NCBI RefSeq assembly: GCF_000463115.2
Contig: NZ_AWFX01000011.1
Location: 186,001 to 250,000 of the forward strand
Direction of reading: 5' to 3'
Source: Franconibacter helveticus LMG 23732
GTDB lineage: Bacteria; Pseudomonadota; Gammaproteobacteria; Enterobacterales; Enterobacteriaceae
DNA: 64,000 bases
Shown in pieces: positions 9,704 to 19,211 of this stretch (position 1 is its first letter; the number at the start of each line of letters is the position of its first letter). The position numbers and the translations under genes were made by a program. The notes under the pieces were generated by a model. That model was not told the DNA's origin. It ran no database searches and saw only the letters and a program-made list of their open reading frames with translations.

Positions 9704-11109
9704 AACGCTTTCCTTACTGCGTCGGCAGTCTTGATGTCCTGATAATCGTTCAGCTCATGATAGTTAACACGGCGCTTTTCGAGGTCGGCCTGAATCGTTT
9801 TCATCAGGTCGCGATCCACTTTCAGCAGGCGTACTACGCCCGCGGTAATGAGATAGCCTACGCCGGGAATGACGGTGAAGAGCAGCACAATACCATTAAG
9901 AGCCGTCGCGCTTTGCTGTTTAGCGCCTGCGTCATAGCCATACCAGGAGAGCAGGAAGCCCACCATTGCGCCTGCAATCGCAAGCCCTACCTTCAGGAAA
10001 AAGATATTGCCGGAAAAGCTGATGCCGGTAATACGCTTGCCGGTTTTCCACTCGCCATAATCGTCCACGTCCGCCATCAACGACCAGTGCAGCGGGGAAG
10101 GGATTTGATGCAGCACGTTCAGCAGGAAGTAGAGGGTTACAATAAGCGCTGTGGCGTGCGGGTTCAGGAAGTAAAAGCCCACCGAGAAAATGGCCAGCGC
10201 GATGTTAATCCAGAAAAACACTTTCAGCTTGCACCAGCGGTCGGTCAGCACCTTCGCCAGCATGCTGCCTATCATCATGCCCACCACGCCAAGGCTAATG
10301 AACAGCGTAGCGAAGCTGGTGCTCTGGCCCATTACCCAGGTGACGTAATACATGGTGGCGGCCATGCGGATAAAACCCGGGCAAACATTGCAGAGCGTCA
10401 GCAGCAGAATGCGCACCCATTGATCATTCTTCCAGACATCTTTCATGTCTGCTTTCAGGTCGTCGTTGCTCGGCACCGCCGGGCGAATACGCTCGCGCAC
10501 TGTGGCGAAGCTGAACAGGAACATGCACATGCCGATCAGCGCCAGCACGGTCATCGCCATCTGGTAACCCTTCGCTTTATTTTCGCCGCCGAACCAGTCG
10601 GCCATCGGCAGCAACGTCAGGGAAAGCAGCAGCGTGGCGATACCGACCATAACAAAACGATACGACTGGCAGGCGACACGCTCCTGCGGGTCGTTGGTGA
10701 TGACGCTGCCAAGCGAACAGTAAGGAATGTTAATGGCTGTATAGGTCAGTGAGAGCAGAAAGTAAGTGACAAAGGCATAGACAACCTTGCTGCTGTAGCT
10801 CCATTCCGGCGTAGTAAACATCAGCACGCTAAAGAGCGCGTAGGGCACGGCTATCCATAACAGCCATGGACGAAAGCGGCCAAAGCGGCTGCGGGTTCGG
10901 TCCGCTATGGCGCCCATAATCGGGTCGGTGACGGCGTCCACTACGCGAATGGAGAGCAGCAATACCCCCACAAGCGCCGGGGAGAGACCAAAAATATCCG
11001 TATAAAAATAGTTAACAAACAGCATGATGGCGCCAAAAATGATATTGCATCCGGCGTCGCCCATTCCATAGCCGATTTTTTCTTTTACCGACAGCTTGCT
11101 GTTACTCAT
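9700..11109 (-). CDS. GPH-family sugar:cation symporter (glycoside/xyloside/arabinoside transporter)
   Basis: 469 residues with about 12 hydrophobic segments. It opens VKEKIGYGMGDAGCNIIFGAI and carries RVVDAVTDPIMGAIADRTRSRFGRFRPWLL, the strongly conserved loop of the glycoside-pentoside-hexuronide:cation symporters (XynT, YagG, YicJ, MelB). YGEWKTGKRITGISFSG is the second family motif. It would import short arabinosides or xylosides for the GH43 enzyme 3' of it. The ATG at 11109 has TGGAG 8 bases upstream. No local regulator is encoded. Confidence 0.9.
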   Translation of the reverse strand: MSNSKLSVKEKIGYGMGDAGCNIIFGAIMLFVNYFYTDIFGLSPALVGVLLLSIRVVDAVTDPIMGAIADRTRSRFGRFRPWLLWIAVPYALFSVLMFTTPEWSYSSKVVYAFVTYFLLSLTYTAINIPYCSLGSVITNDPQERVACQSYRFVMVGIATLLLSLTLLPMADWFGGENKAKGYQMAMTVLALIGMCMFLFSFATVRERIRPAVPSNDDLKADMKDVWKNDQWVRILLLTLCNVCPGFIRMAATMYYVTWVMGQSTSFATLFISLGVVGMMIGSMLAKVLTDRWCKLKVFFWINIALAIFSVGFYFLNPHATALIVTLYFLLNVLHQIPSPLHWSLMADVDDYGEWKTGKRITGISFSGNIFFLKVGLAIAGAMVGFLLSWYGYDAGAKQQSATALNGIVLLFTVIPGVGYLITAGVVRLLKVDRDLMKTIQADLEKRRVNYHELNDYQDIKTADAVRKAL

Positions 11110-11455
11110 CGATACGACTCCATTGAATTATTATGGACAGGAGTATTGGTCCGATGACAGCAAATTACACAGCAGCAATGGGTTACAGAGATGGATAATC
11201 GGGCTATCGACGCTAAATTGTGAGGCAGCTAACAAAGCGCTGCGGTAATAACCGCTTGCCGGGTCTGGCGAATCGCACAATTTAAAGCTCAAATCAGGGA
11301 AGGACGGCGGCGCGCCGAATTGCAGCTTCCCCTTGTTATCCCAGTGAAAGAGTTTCGCTCGCGCTGAGCAGCCCCGCAATAATGCCTGTCTGAGGCGCTG
11401 GCGGAGTAACTGATAAAAATGGCAGGGCAGCGAAATTGGCCGTTGCGGGAAATTA
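11110..11455. other. Intergenic stretch upstream of the GPH transporter
   Basis: About 350 bases between the transporter start and the aroP terminator. It must hold the promoter of the transporter-GH43 operon, but I see no convincing -35/-10 pair or operator. Part of it (11299-11367) is a recognisable decayed GH43 C-terminus. The rest looks like degenerate former coding sequence. Confidence 0.5.
11299..11367 (-). pseudogene. Remnant of a second GH43 gene (C-terminal fragment)
   Basis: The minus-strand frame reads SARAKLFHWDNKGKLQFGAP followed by PSF. This lines up with HTRLKLIRWDEEGMPQFGVP, the last part of the intact GH43 protein encoded at 8747-9703; the DNA is also visibly similar. Nothing upstream in this frame resembles the rest of a GH43 enzyme, so this is a scar of a deleted gene, not a functional protein. 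It lies just upstream of the GPH transporter. Confidence 0.65.
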
Positions 11456-11489
11456 AAATGCCCCGGGCGGCGAACCAACCGGGGCATTT
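11456..11489. terminator. aroP terminator
   Basis: Eleven-base stem AAATGCCCCGG / CCGGGGCATTT, 19 bases after the aroP stop. On the minus strand it is followed by TAATTT. The A/T ends on both sides would let it work in both directions. Confidence 0.7.
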
Positions 11490-11507
11490 CACGGTAAAGC
11501 GAATAAC

Positions 11508-12881
11508 TCAGTGCGCTTTTACGGTTTTCGCGCTGCGCTGGGTTTTGATCCAGTAGCCGATGCCCAGAATGGCTATCCAGACCGGGATCAGCCAGACGGA
11601 AATCGCCATGCCCGGCGTTATGGCCATTATCACCAGAATCGCCGCCATAAAGAGCAGGCAGATCCAGTTGCCCAGCGGGTAGAAAAGGGCAGGGAAGCGC
11701 GTTTTTACGCCCTGCTGATCTTTTTTACGGCGGAACTTAATATGCGCAAGGCTAATCATCGCCCAGTTAATCACCAGCGCCGAGACCACCAGCGCCATCA
11801 GCAGGCCGAAGGCTTCGCCCGGCATGAGGTAGTTGATCACCACGCACAGCGCAGTAGCCACCGCAGAAACCAGGATGGTATTAACCGGCACGCCGCGTTT
11901 GTCGACTTTCAGCAACGCTTTCGGCGCGTTACCTTGCTGAGCCAGGCCGAACAGCATGCGGCTGTTGCAATAAACGCAGCTGTTATAGACCGACAGCGCC
12001 GCCGTGAGGATAACAATGTTGAGCGCGTTGGCGACCAGCGAATCCCCCAGTTCGTGGAAGATAAGCACGAAGGGGCTGGTGTCGGCAGTCACGCGCGTCC
12101 AGGGCATCAGCGAAAGCAGCACGGCCAGCGAACCCACATAGAAAATCAGAATGCGGTAAATCACCTGGTTGGTGGCTTTAGGAATAGTCACCTCCGGGTT
12201 ATCTGCTTCTGCTGCGGTAATGCCTACCAGCTCAAGCCCGCCGAACGAAAACATGATGATAGCCATCATCATTACCAGCCCCATGGTGCCGTGCGGCAAG
12301 AAACCGCCTTGCTCCCAGAGGTTGCGCACCGTCGCCTGCGGACCCGCGCTGCCGCTGAACAGCAGCCAACCGCCGAAGAGGATCATGCCGATTACGGCGA
12401 CCACTTTGATAATGGCGAACCAGAACTCCATCTCGCCATACACTTTCACGTTAGTCAGGTTAATGGCGTTAATAAGCACAAAAAACGCTGCCGCAGAAAC
12501 CCAGGTAGGAATTTCCGGCCACCAGAACTGAATGTATTTCCCGACCGCCGTCAGTTCCGCCATTGCCACCAGAACATAGAGCACCCAGTAATTCCAGCCG
12601 GAAGCGAAACCGGCGAAACCGCCCCAGTATTTGTACGCAAAGTGGCTGAAAGAACCGGCTACCGGCTCCTCAACAACCATTTCGCCAAGCTGGCGCATGA
12701 TTAAAAAAGCGATAAAACCGGCAATCGCGTAGCCAAGAATAATGCCAGGCCCCGCCGACTGAATAACGGATGCGCTACCCAGAAAGAGCCCCGTCCCGAT
12801 TGCACCACCCAGCGCAATAAGCTGAATATGGCGGTTTTTAAGGCCGCGCTTCAGCGTTTCGCCGTGCTGTTGACCTTCCAT
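11508..12881 (-). CDS. aroP: Aromatic amino acid:H+ symporter AroP
   Basis: 457 residues, identical in length to E. coli AroP. It is an APC-superfamily permease with 12 predicted helices. The N-terminal LKRGLKNRHIQLIALGGAIG and the conserved GSASVIQSAGPGIILGYAIAG segment are intact. It imports phenylalanine, tyrosine and tryptophan. PheP is the main alternative, but the position next to pdhR and the TyrR-like boxes upstream favour AroP. A terminator follows. Confidence 0.93.
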   Translation of the reverse strand: MEGQQHGETLKRGLKNRHIQLIALGGAIGTGLFLGSASVIQSAGPGIILGYAIAGFIAFLIMRQLGEMVVEEPVAGSFSHFAYKYWGGFAGFASGWNYWVLYVLVAMAELTAVGKYIQFWWPEIPTWVSAAAFFVLINAINLTNVKVYGEMEFWFAIIKVVAVIGMILFGGWLLFSGSAGPQATVRNLWEQGGFLPHGTMGLVMMMAIIMFSFGGLELVGITAAEADNPEVTIPKATNQVIYRILIFYVGSLAVLLSLMPWTRVTADTSPFVLIFHELGDSLVANALNIVILTAALSVYNSCVYCNSRMLFGLAQQGNAPKALLKVDKRGVPVNTILVSAVATALCVVINYLMPGEAFGLLMALVVSALVINWAMISLAHIKFRRKKDQQGVKTRFPALFYPLGNWICLLFMAAILVIMAITPGMAISVWLIPVWIAILGIGYWIKTQRSAKTVKAH

Positions 12882-12925
12882 AAATGAACCTCGTGTGTGG
12901 TTGTTTTTTATCTCAGCCTGACGGC

Positions 12926-12966
12926 TGTAATTTATTAATTCCGCTTTTTGTATTTATTGCTTTACG
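12926..12966 (-). promoter_or_regulatory. Two TyrR-like boxes upstream of aroP
   Basis: 12949-12966 reads TGTATT-N6-TTTACG, close to the strong TyrR box TGTAAA-N6-TTTACA. 12926-12943 begins TGTAAT and is a weaker match. The two box starts are 23 bases apart, the arrangement known for E. coli aroP, where a strong/weak pair gives repression with aromatic amino acids. Confidence 0.55.
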
Positions 12967-13345
12967 GAGCTAAAGCTGGAATTTTTATTTGAATGCTTCC
13001 GTAGCGCCCAGAATAGTGATAAGCGCGAGCGAATGCATCTGCTTTCATGCAGGCCAATGACGAAGTGAATAAAAAGAAACCATTTGTAAATTCCTGAAAC
13101 CGCCAGCCCGCCTCCCTGTCAGCCTGTTTTAATCGCTAAAAATGACTAAATATTCATCTGAGTTTCTGTTGAATCGGTTCAGGATGAAAAGTTGTGCGTT
13201 TCATTTACGTTAAAACTACCCATTGCGAGGTAAATAGTTAATTTGTTCAAAGTTACATTTCTGAAACTTCATTTCTGTAAGGTTGTTAAAATGTGCCTGC
13301 TTTCCTGATTTCAATCAAAACCAATATGGACAGAAGGTGAATACT
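12967..13345. other. AT-rich divergent region between aroP and pdhR
   Basis: About 380 bases with no supportable ORF. It is clearly more AT-rich than the flanking genes and should carry further aroP and pdhR control sites. Apart from the TyrR-like and PdhR sites annotated next to it I can name no element. Confidence 0.4.
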
Positions 13346-13374
13346 TTGTTACTTTAGCGTCACGAACATACAAT
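13346..13374 (+). promoter_or_regulatory. pdhR-aceEF-lpd operon promoter
   Basis: TTGTTA (13346-13351), an exact 17-base spacer and TACAAT (13369-13374). The PdhR operator starts inside the -10 hexamer, so bound repressor would block RNA polymerase directly. Confidence 0.75.
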
Positions 13375-13388
13375 TGGTCATACCAATT
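13372..13388. promoter_or_regulatory. PdhR operator
   Basis: AATTGGTCATACCAATT, a perfect 7-3-7 palindrome identical in its arms to the PdhR consensus AATTGGT-N3-ACCAATT. Pyruvate releases PdhR from this site. It lies 30 bases before the pdhR start, so pdhR represses itself and the complex genes. Confidence 0.9.
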
Positions 13389-13418
13389 GACTCCGGGCGA
13401 ATGGCAGAGACAGGGAAC

Positions 13419-14183
13419 ATGGCCTACAGCAAAATCCGCCAACCTAAACTTTCTGATGTGATTGAGCAGCAACTGGAGTTTCTAATCCTCGAAGGGACGC
13501 TGCGTCCCGGCGAAAAACTTCCTCCTGAACGCGAACTGGCGAAACAGTTCGACGTTTCCCGACCCTCCCTGCGAGAGGCTATCCAGCGTCTTGAGGCGAA
13601 GGGCCTGCTGCTTCGTCGCCAGGGTGGCGGCACGTTTGTCCAGAACAGCCTGTGGCAGAGCTTCAGCGACCCGCTGGTAGAGTTGCTCTCCGATCATCCC
13701 GAATCCCAGTTTGACCTGCTTGAGACCCGCCATGCGCTGGAAGGCATCGCTGCTTATTACGCCGCGCTGCGCAGCACGGATGAGGATCGGGTACGTATTC
13801 GCGAGCTGCATCACGCCATTGAGCTGGCGCAGCAATCGGGGGATCTGGACGCGGAATCGGACGCGGTAGTGCAGTACCAAATTGCGGTGACAGAGGCCGC
13901 ACACAACGTAGTGTTGCTACACTTGTTGCGCTGCATGGAGCCGATGCTCGCTCAGAATGTTCGCCAGAATTTTGAATTACTGTATGCCCGGCGGGAAATG
14001 CTTCCCCTGGTCAGCAGCCATCGCACCAGTATCTATGAGGCGATTATGGCAAGGGAGCCGGAGCAGGCGCGTGAAGCGTCGCACCGACACCTGGCCTTTA
14101 TTGAGGAGATCTTGCTGGACCGCAGCCGTGAGCAAAGTCGTCGTGAACGCTCACTGCGCCGCCTACAGCAACGTAAGGACTAA
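13419..14183 (+). CDS. pdhR: Pyruvate-responsive repressor PdhR (GntR family)
   Basis: 254 residues from [20 protein letters not shown], the E. coli start. The open frame runs 45 bases further upstream, but that would place coding sequence into the operator region, so it is rejected. The N-terminal winged helix contains [28 protein letters not shown], followed by a C-terminal FCD ligand domain. It represses pdhR-aceEF-lpd and respiratory genes in the absence of pyruvate. First gene of the pyruvate dehydrogenase operon. Confidence 0.96.
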   Translation: MAYSKIRQPKLSDVIEQQLEFLILEGTLRPGEKLPPERELAKQFDVSRPSLREAIQRLEAKGLLLRRQGGGTFVQNSLWQSFSDPLVELLSDHPESQFDLLETRHALEGIAAYYAALRSTDEDRVRIRELHHAIELAQQSGDLDAESDAVVQYQIAVTEAAHNVVLLHLLRCMEPMLAQNVRQNFELLYARREMLPLVSSHRTSIYEAIMAREPEQAREASHRHLAFIEEILLDRSREQSRRERSLRRLQQRKD

Positions 14184-14256
14184 GCGCCAGTATTTTAGAG
14201 CGCGGCAACTAAACGCAGAACCTGTCTTATTGTGCTTTTAGTTGTTCAAATAATTT

Positions 14257-14363
14257 GGGTTATATCGCGGCGGCAAGCGCGCGAATCCCCGGGAGCATAG
14301 CGAACTATGTGACCGGGTAAGGAAGCGCAGCCAGCAAAGAGATAACCTGAAATATGAAGAACA
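14257..14363. repeat. ERIC/IRU-type intergenic repeat
   Basis: The core at 14281-14330 (GCGAATCCCCGGGAGCATAG, then GAACTATGTGACCGGGTAAG) corresponds to the ERIC consensus GAATCCCC.GGAGC.TA....TA.GTGAC.GGG. The flanking CTGAAATATGAAG corresponds to the ERIC right end. It fills most of the pdhR-aceE gap and would fold into a long hairpin in the mRNA leader of aceE. The left arm looks shortened. Confidence 0.7.
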
Positions 14364-14424
14364 AAGAGTGCAATGGGACAGGTTCCAGACAAATCAACGT
14401 ATTAGAGAGATAAGGAATACCCCC

Positions 14425-17088
14425 ATGTCAGAACGTTTCCAAAATGACGTGGATCCGATCGAAACTCGCGACTGGCTACAGGCGATCGAATCGGTCATCC
14501 GTGAAGAAGGTGTTGAGCGCGCTCAGTATCTGATCGACCAGTTACTCTCCGAAGCCCGTAAAGGCGGCGTGAAAGTAGCGGCTGGTACAGGGGCTAGCAA
14601 CTACGTCAACACTATTGCCGTTGAAGATGAACCGGAATACCCGGGCAATCTGGACCTTGAGCGTCGTATTCGTTCTGCAATTCGTTGGAACGCCATTATG
14701 ACCGTTCTGCGCGCGTCCAAAAAAGATCTGGAACTCGGCGGTCACATGGCTTCCTTCCAGTCTTCAGCGACCATCTATGAAGTGTGTTTTAACCACTTCT
14801 TCCGCGCTCGCAACGAAAAAGACGGCGGCGATCTGGTTTACTTCCAGGGGCATATCTCTCCGGGCGTGTATGCGCGTGCCTTCGTTGAAGGTCGTCTGAC
14901 TGAAGAGCAGATGAACAACTTCCGTCAGGAAGTTCACGGCAACGGTCTCTCTTCTTACCCGCACCCGAAACTGATGCCGGAATTCTGGCAATTCCCGACC
15001 GTCTCCATGGGCCTTGGCCCGATCGGCGCGATTTATCAGGCTAAATTCCTGAAGTATCTGGAACACCGCGGCCTGAAAGACACGTCTGCGCAGACCGTTT
15101 ACGCTTTCCTGGGCGATGGCGAGATGGATGAGCCGGAATCTAAAGGCGCCATCACCATCGCAACCCGCGAGAAGCTGGACAACCTGGTCTTCGTTATCAA
15201 CTGTAACTTACAGCGTCTGGATGGTCCGGTAACCGGCAACGGCAAGATCATCAACGAACTGGAAGGCATCTTCAGCGGCGCTGGCTGGAACGTCATCAAA
15301 GTTATGTGGGGCTCCCGTTGGGACGAGCTGCTGCGTAAAGACACCAGCGGCAAGCTGATTCAGTTGATGAACGAAACCGTTGACGGCGACTACCAGACCT
15401 TCAAATCCAAAAACGGCGCTTATGTTCGCGAGCACTTCTTCGGTAAATATCCGGAAACCGCCGCGCTGGTTGCCGACTGGTCTGACGATGAGATTTGGGC
15501 GCTGAACCGCGGCGGCCACGATCCGAAGAAAATCTACGCTGCATTTAAGAAAGCGCAGGAAACCAAAGGCAAAGCGACCGTTATCCTTGCTCACACCGTG
15601 AAAGGTTACGGCATGGGCGACACCGCCGAAGGTAAAAACATCGCGCACCAGGTTAAGAAAATGAACATGGACGGCGTGCGTTACGTTCGCGACCGTTTCA
15701 ACGTTCCGGTAGCCGATGCCGACCTGGAAAAACTGCCGTACATCACCTTCCCGGAAGGGTCTGAAGAGCATAAATACCTGCATGAACGCCGTCAGGCGCT
15801 GCACGGTTACCTGCCGTCCCGTCAGCCGAACTTCACCGAGAAGCTTGAGCTGCCGACGCTGGAAGACTTCCGTTCCCTGCTGGAAGAGCAGAACAAAGAG
15901 ATCTCCACCACCATCGCTTTCGTTCGCGCCCTGAACGTCATGCTGAAGAACAACTCGATCAAAGATCGTCTGGTTCCGATCATCGCCGACGAAGCGCGTA
16001 CCTTTGGTATGGAAGGTCTGTTCCGTCAGATTGGTATCTACAGCCCGAACGGCCAGCAGTACACCCCGCAGGACCGTGAGCAGGTGGCTTACTACAAAGA
16101 AGACGAGAAAGGCCAGATTCTCCAGGAAGGGATCAACGAGCTGGGCGCAGGTTCTTCCTGGCTGGCTGCGGCGACCTCTTACAGCACCAACAACCTGCCG
16201 ATGATCCCGTTCTATATCTACTACTCCATGTTCGGGTTCCAGCGTATCGGCGACCTGTGCTGGGCGGCGGGCGACCAGCAGGCGCGCGGCTTCCTGATCG
16301 GCGGCACCTCCGGTCGTACTACTCTGAACGGCGAAGGTTTGCAGCACGAAGATGGTCACAGCCACATTCAGTCTCTGACTATCCCGAACTGTATCTCTTA
16401 CGACCCGGCTTACGCTTACGAAGTCGCTGTGATCATGCACAACGGTCTGGAGCGTATGTACGGTGAAGCGCAAGAGAACGTTTACTACTACATCACCACA
16501 CTGAACGAAAACTACCACATGCCGGCCATGCCGCAGGGCGCCGAGGAAGGTATCCGTAAAGGTATCTACAAACTCGAAACCGTTGAAGGCGCGAAAGGTA
16601 AAGTTCAGCTGCTGGGCTCCGGTTCTATCCTGCGTCATGTACGTGAAGCAGCGCAGATCCTGGCGAAAGACTACGGCATCGGTTCCGATGTTTACAGCGT
16701 GACCTCCTTCACTGAGCTTGCTCGCGACGGTCAGGATTGCGAGCGCTGGAACATGCTGCACCCGATGGAAACCCCGCGCGTTCCGTACATCGCTCAGGTG
16801 ATGAACGATGCGCCGGCCGTGGCTTCCACTGATTATATGAAACTGTTCGCTGAGCAGGTTCGTACTTATGTACCGGCTGACGATTACCGCGTACTGGGTA
16901 CTGACGGCTTCGGTCGCTCTGACAGCCGTGAAAATCTGCGTCACCACTTCGAAGTTGATGCTTCTTACGTGGTTGTGGCAGCGCTGGGCGAACTGGCTAA
17001 ACGTGGTGAAATCGATAAGAAAGTTGTGGCTGACGCCATCACCAAATTCAATATCGATGCAGATAAAGTCAACCCGCGTCTGGCATAA
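14425..17088 (+). CDS. aceE: Pyruvate dehydrogenase E1 component
   Basis: 887 residues from [20 protein letters not shown], the E. coli length; a longer in-frame start at 14368 would lie in the repeat-derived leader. It is a homodimeric thiamine diphosphate enzyme that decarboxylates pyruvate and acetylates the lipoyl groups of AceF. The ThDP-binding motif starts [13 protein letters not shown] and continues to the NCNLQ(R)LDG segment. The histidine-rich [15 protein letters not shown] loop belongs to the transketolase-like C-terminal half. aceF follows 14 bases later. Confidence 0.98.
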   Translation: MSERFQNDVDPIETRDWLQAIESVIREEGVERAQYLIDQLLSEARKGGVKVAAGTGASNYVNTIAVEDEPEYPGNLDLERRIRSAIRWNAIMTVLRASKKDLELGGHMASFQSSATIYEVCFNHFFRARNEKDGGDLVYFQGHISPGVYARAFVEGRLTEEQMNNFRQEVHGNGLSSYPHPKLMPEFWQFPTVSMGLGPIGAIYQAKFLKYLEHRGLKDTSAQTVYAFLGDGEMDEPESKGAITIATREKLDNLVFVINCNLQRLDGPVTGNGKIINELEGIFSGAGWNVIKVMWGSRWDELLRKDTSGKLIQLMNETVDGDYQTFKSKNGAYVREHFFGKYPETAALVADWSDDEIWALNRGGHDPKKIYAAFKKAQETKGKATVILAHTVKGYGMGDTAEGKNIAHQVKKMNMDGVRYVRDRFNVPVADADLEKLPYITFPEGSEEHKYLHERRQALHGYLPSRQPNFTEKLELPTLEDFRSLLEEQNKEISTTIAFVRALNVMLKNNSIKDRLVPIIADEARTFGMEGLFRQIGIYSPNGQQYTPQDREQVAYYKEDEKGQILQEGINELGAGSSWLAAATSYSTNNLPMIPFYIYYSMFGFQRIGDLCWAAGDQQARGFLIGGTSGRTTLNGEGLQHEDGHSHIQSLTIPNCISYDPAYAYEVAVIMHNGLERMYGEAQENVYYYITTLNENYHMPAMPQGAEEGIRKGIYKLETVEGAKGKVQLLGSGSILRHVREAAQILAKDYGIGSDVYSVTSFTELARDGQDCERWNMLHPMETPRVPYIAQVMNDAPAVASTDYMKLFAEQVRTYVPADDYRVLGTDGFGRSDSRENLRHHFEVDASYVVVAALGELAKRGEIDKKVVADAITKFNIDADKVNPRLA

Positions 17089-17102
17089 GAGGTAAAGAAA
17101 GA

Positions 17103-19004
17103 ATGGCTATCGAAATCAATGTACCGGACATCGGGGCGGACGAAGTTGAAGTCACCGAGATCCTGGTCAAAGTGGGCGACAAAGTTGAAGCTGAACAGTC
17201 GCTGATCACCGTAGAAGGCGACAAAGCCTCTATGGAAGTGCCGTCTCCGCAGGCGGGCGTGGTTAAAGAGATCAAAGTCTCTGTCGGCGACAAAGTCGAG
17301 ACCGGCAAACTGATCATGATTTTCGATTCCGCCGAGGGTGTAGCAGCCGCTGCACCTGCGCAGGAAGAGAAAAAAGCAGCGGCTCCGGCGCAGGCTTCCG
17401 CTCCGGCAGCTGCCGCAGCGAAAGAGGTTAACGTTCCGGATATCGGCGGCGACGAAGTTGAAGTCACCGAGATCCTGGTCAAAGTGGGCGACCAGGTTAC
17501 CGCTGAGCAATCTCTGATCACCGTAGAAGGCGACAAAGCCTCTATGGAAGTGCCGGCGCCGTTCGCGGGCACTGTTAAAGAGATCAAAATCAACACCGGC
17601 GACAAAGTCTCCACCGGCTCTCTGATCATGGTCTTCGAAGTGGCGGGCGAAGCGCCGGCTGCGCAAGCGAAACCGCAGGTGACTGAGCAGGCAGCAACCG
17701 CTCCGGCAGCCGCTGCTGGCGCGAAAGAGGTCAACGTACCGGACATCGGCGGCGACGAAGTTGAAGTGACCGAAGTTCTGGTGAAAGTGGGCGATAAAGT
17801 TTCCGCTGAACAGTCTCTCATCACCGTAGAAGGCGACAAAGCTTCTATGGAAGTGCCGGCGCCGTTTGCAGGCACCTTGAAAGAGCTGAAAGTGAATGTG
17901 GGCGACAAAGTCTCCACGGGCTCGCTGATCATGATCTTCGAAGTGGAAGGCGCGGCGCCTGCTGCGGCTCCGGCGGCTAAACAGGAAGCGGCTGCCCCGG
18001 CTCCGGCGGCGAAAGCTGACAAACCGGCTGCTACGCCTGCGAAAGCGGAAGGCAAGTCTGAGTTTGCTGAAAACGACGCTTACGTTCACGCTACTCCGCT
18101 GATCCGCCGCCTGGCGCGCGAATTCGGCGTAAACCTGGCGAAAGTGAAAGGTACCGGTCGTAAAGGCCGCATCCTGCGCGAAGACGTTCAGGCTTATGTC
18201 AAAGACGCGGTGAAACGCGCTGAATCTGCACCTGCTGCGGGCGCGACCGGCGGCTCTCTGCCTGGCCTGCTGCCGTGGCCGAAAGTGGACTTCAGCAAGT
18301 TTGGTGAAGTGGAAGAAGTGGAACTGGGCCGCATCCAGAAAATCTCTGGCGCGAACCTGAGCCGTAACTGGGTGATGATCCCGCACGTTACGCACTTCGA
18401 CAAAACCGACATCACTGACCTGGAAGCGTTCCGCAAACAGCAGAACGCCGAAGCTGAGAAGCGTAAGCTGGATGTGAAGATCACCCCGGTTGTCTTCATC
18501 ATGAAAGCCGTTGCCGCTGCCCTTGAGCAGATGCCGCGCTTCAACAGCTCGCTGTCTGAAGATGGCCAGCGTCTGACCCTGAAGAAATACATCAACATCG
18601 GCGTTGCGGTAGATACCCCGAACGGCCTGGTGGTTCCGGTGTTCAAGGACGTGAACAAGAAAGGCATCATCGAGCTGTCTCGCGAGCTGATGACCATCTC
18701 CAAAAAAGCGCGTGATGGTAAGTTGACCGCTGGCGAAATGCAGGGCGGCTGCTTCACCATCTCCAGCATCGGCGGCCTGGGCACCACCCACTTCGCGCCG
18801 ATCGTCAACGCGCCGGAAGTGGCTATCCTGGGCGTCTCCAAATCGTCCATGGAACCGGTCTGGAATGGTAAAGAGTTCGCGCCGCGCCTGATGCTGCCGA
18901 TCTCTCTCTCCTTCGACCACCGCGTGATTGACGGTGCTGATGGTGCGCGCTTTATCACCATCATCAACAACACGCTGTCTGACATTCGCCGTCTGGTGAT
19001 GTAA
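17103..19004 (+). CDS. aceF: Pyruvate dehydrogenase E2, dihydrolipoamide acetyltransferase
   Basis: 633 residues (630 in E. coli). Three N-terminal lipoyl domains, each with the lipoylated lysine in [11 protein letters not shown] (about residues 35-45, 139-149 and 242-252), are joined by Ala/Pro-rich flexible linkers. A peripheral-subunit-binding domain follows ([35 protein letters not shown]). The C-terminal catalytic domain has the acetyltransferase motif [15 protein letters not shown] with its active-site His. It forms the core of the complex. A strong terminator follows, and lpd also has its own promoter region. Confidence 0.98.
   Translation: MAIEINVPDIGADEVEVTEILVKVGDKVEAEQSLITVEGDKASMEVPSPQAGVVKEIKVSVGDKVETGKLIMIFDSAEGVAAAAPAQEEKKAAAPAQASAPAAAAAKEVNVPDIGGDEVEVTEILVKVGDQVTAEQSLITVEGDKASMEVPAPFAGTVKEIKINTGDKVSTGSLIMVFEVAGEAPAAQAKPQVTEQAATAPAAAAGAKEVNVPDIGGDEVEVTEVLVKVGDKVSAEQSLITVEGDKASMEVPAPFAGTLKELKVNVGDKVSTGSLIMIFEVEGAAPAAAPAAKQEAAAPAPAAKADKPAATPAKAEGKSEFAENDAYVHATPLIRRLAREFGVNLAKVKGTGRKGRILREDVQAYVKDAVKRAESAPAAGATGGSLPGLLPWPKVDFSKFGEVEEVELGRIQKISGANLSRNWVMIPHVTHFDKTDITDLEAFRKQQNAEAEKRKLDVKITPVVFIMKAVAAALEQMPRFNSSLSEDGQRLTLKKYINIGVAVDTPNGLVVPVFKDVNKKGIIELSRELMTISKKARDGKLTAGEMQGGCFTISSIGGLGTTHFAPIVNAPEVAILGVSKSSMEPVWNGKEFAPRLMLPISLSFDHRVIDGADGARFITIINNTLSDIRRLVM
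17118..17870 (+). repeat. Three tandem lipoyl-domain coding repeats in aceF
   Basis: Three copies about 310 bases apart, starting near 17118, 17427 and 17733. Copies 1 and 2 share identical DNA runs of about 40 bases around the [12 protein letters not shown] and [11 protein letters not shown] codons. Copy 3 differs mainly at third positions. This suggests recent gene conversion between copies 1 and 2, or strong selection on codons. Confidence 0.8.
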
Positions 19005-19007
19005 GCG

Positions 19008-19036
19008 AAAAAGCCGGCCTGACGGCCGGCTTTTTT
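19008..19036 (+). terminator. aceF terminator
   Basis: Stem AAGCCGGCC / GGCCGGCTT with a TGAC loop followed by TTTTTT, directly after the aceF stop. It should partly separate aceEF from lpd transcription. Confidence 0.9.
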
Positions 19037-19103
19037 CTGATAATCTTCGTAAGCTCGTGAGATTATTGGCTGCTAAACAGGAATCGTTTGCCGTTTGTTG
19101 TTT

Positions 19104-19129
19104 CAAAATTGTTAACAATTTTGTAAAAT
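19104..19129 (+). promoter_or_regulatory. lpd promoter region with a 20-base perfect palindrome
   Basis: CAAAATTGTTAACAATTTTG (19104-19123) is a perfect palindrome. It abuts TAAAAT (19124-19129), a good -10 hexamer about 80 bases before lpd. The E. coli lpd promoter has a very similar segment, controlled by ArcA as I recall. I cannot assign the palindrome to one regulator. Confidence 0.5.
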
Positions 19130-19211
19130 GCGAGCGGATAGAACGTCCCGGTGGATGATGGGCGTAATAACAAAAGCGTCAGACCCGCCGGATATAAATT
19201 AAGAGGTCATG

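Noticed and set aside
15208-16947. 579-codon open frame antisense to aceE
   Set aside because: Shadow frame produced by strong codon bias in aceE; no start context or motifs.
16965-19118. 717-codon open frame antisense to aceF
   Set aside because: It mirrors the biased codons and Ala/Pro linkers of aceF, has no domain features, and overlaps a certain gene throughout.
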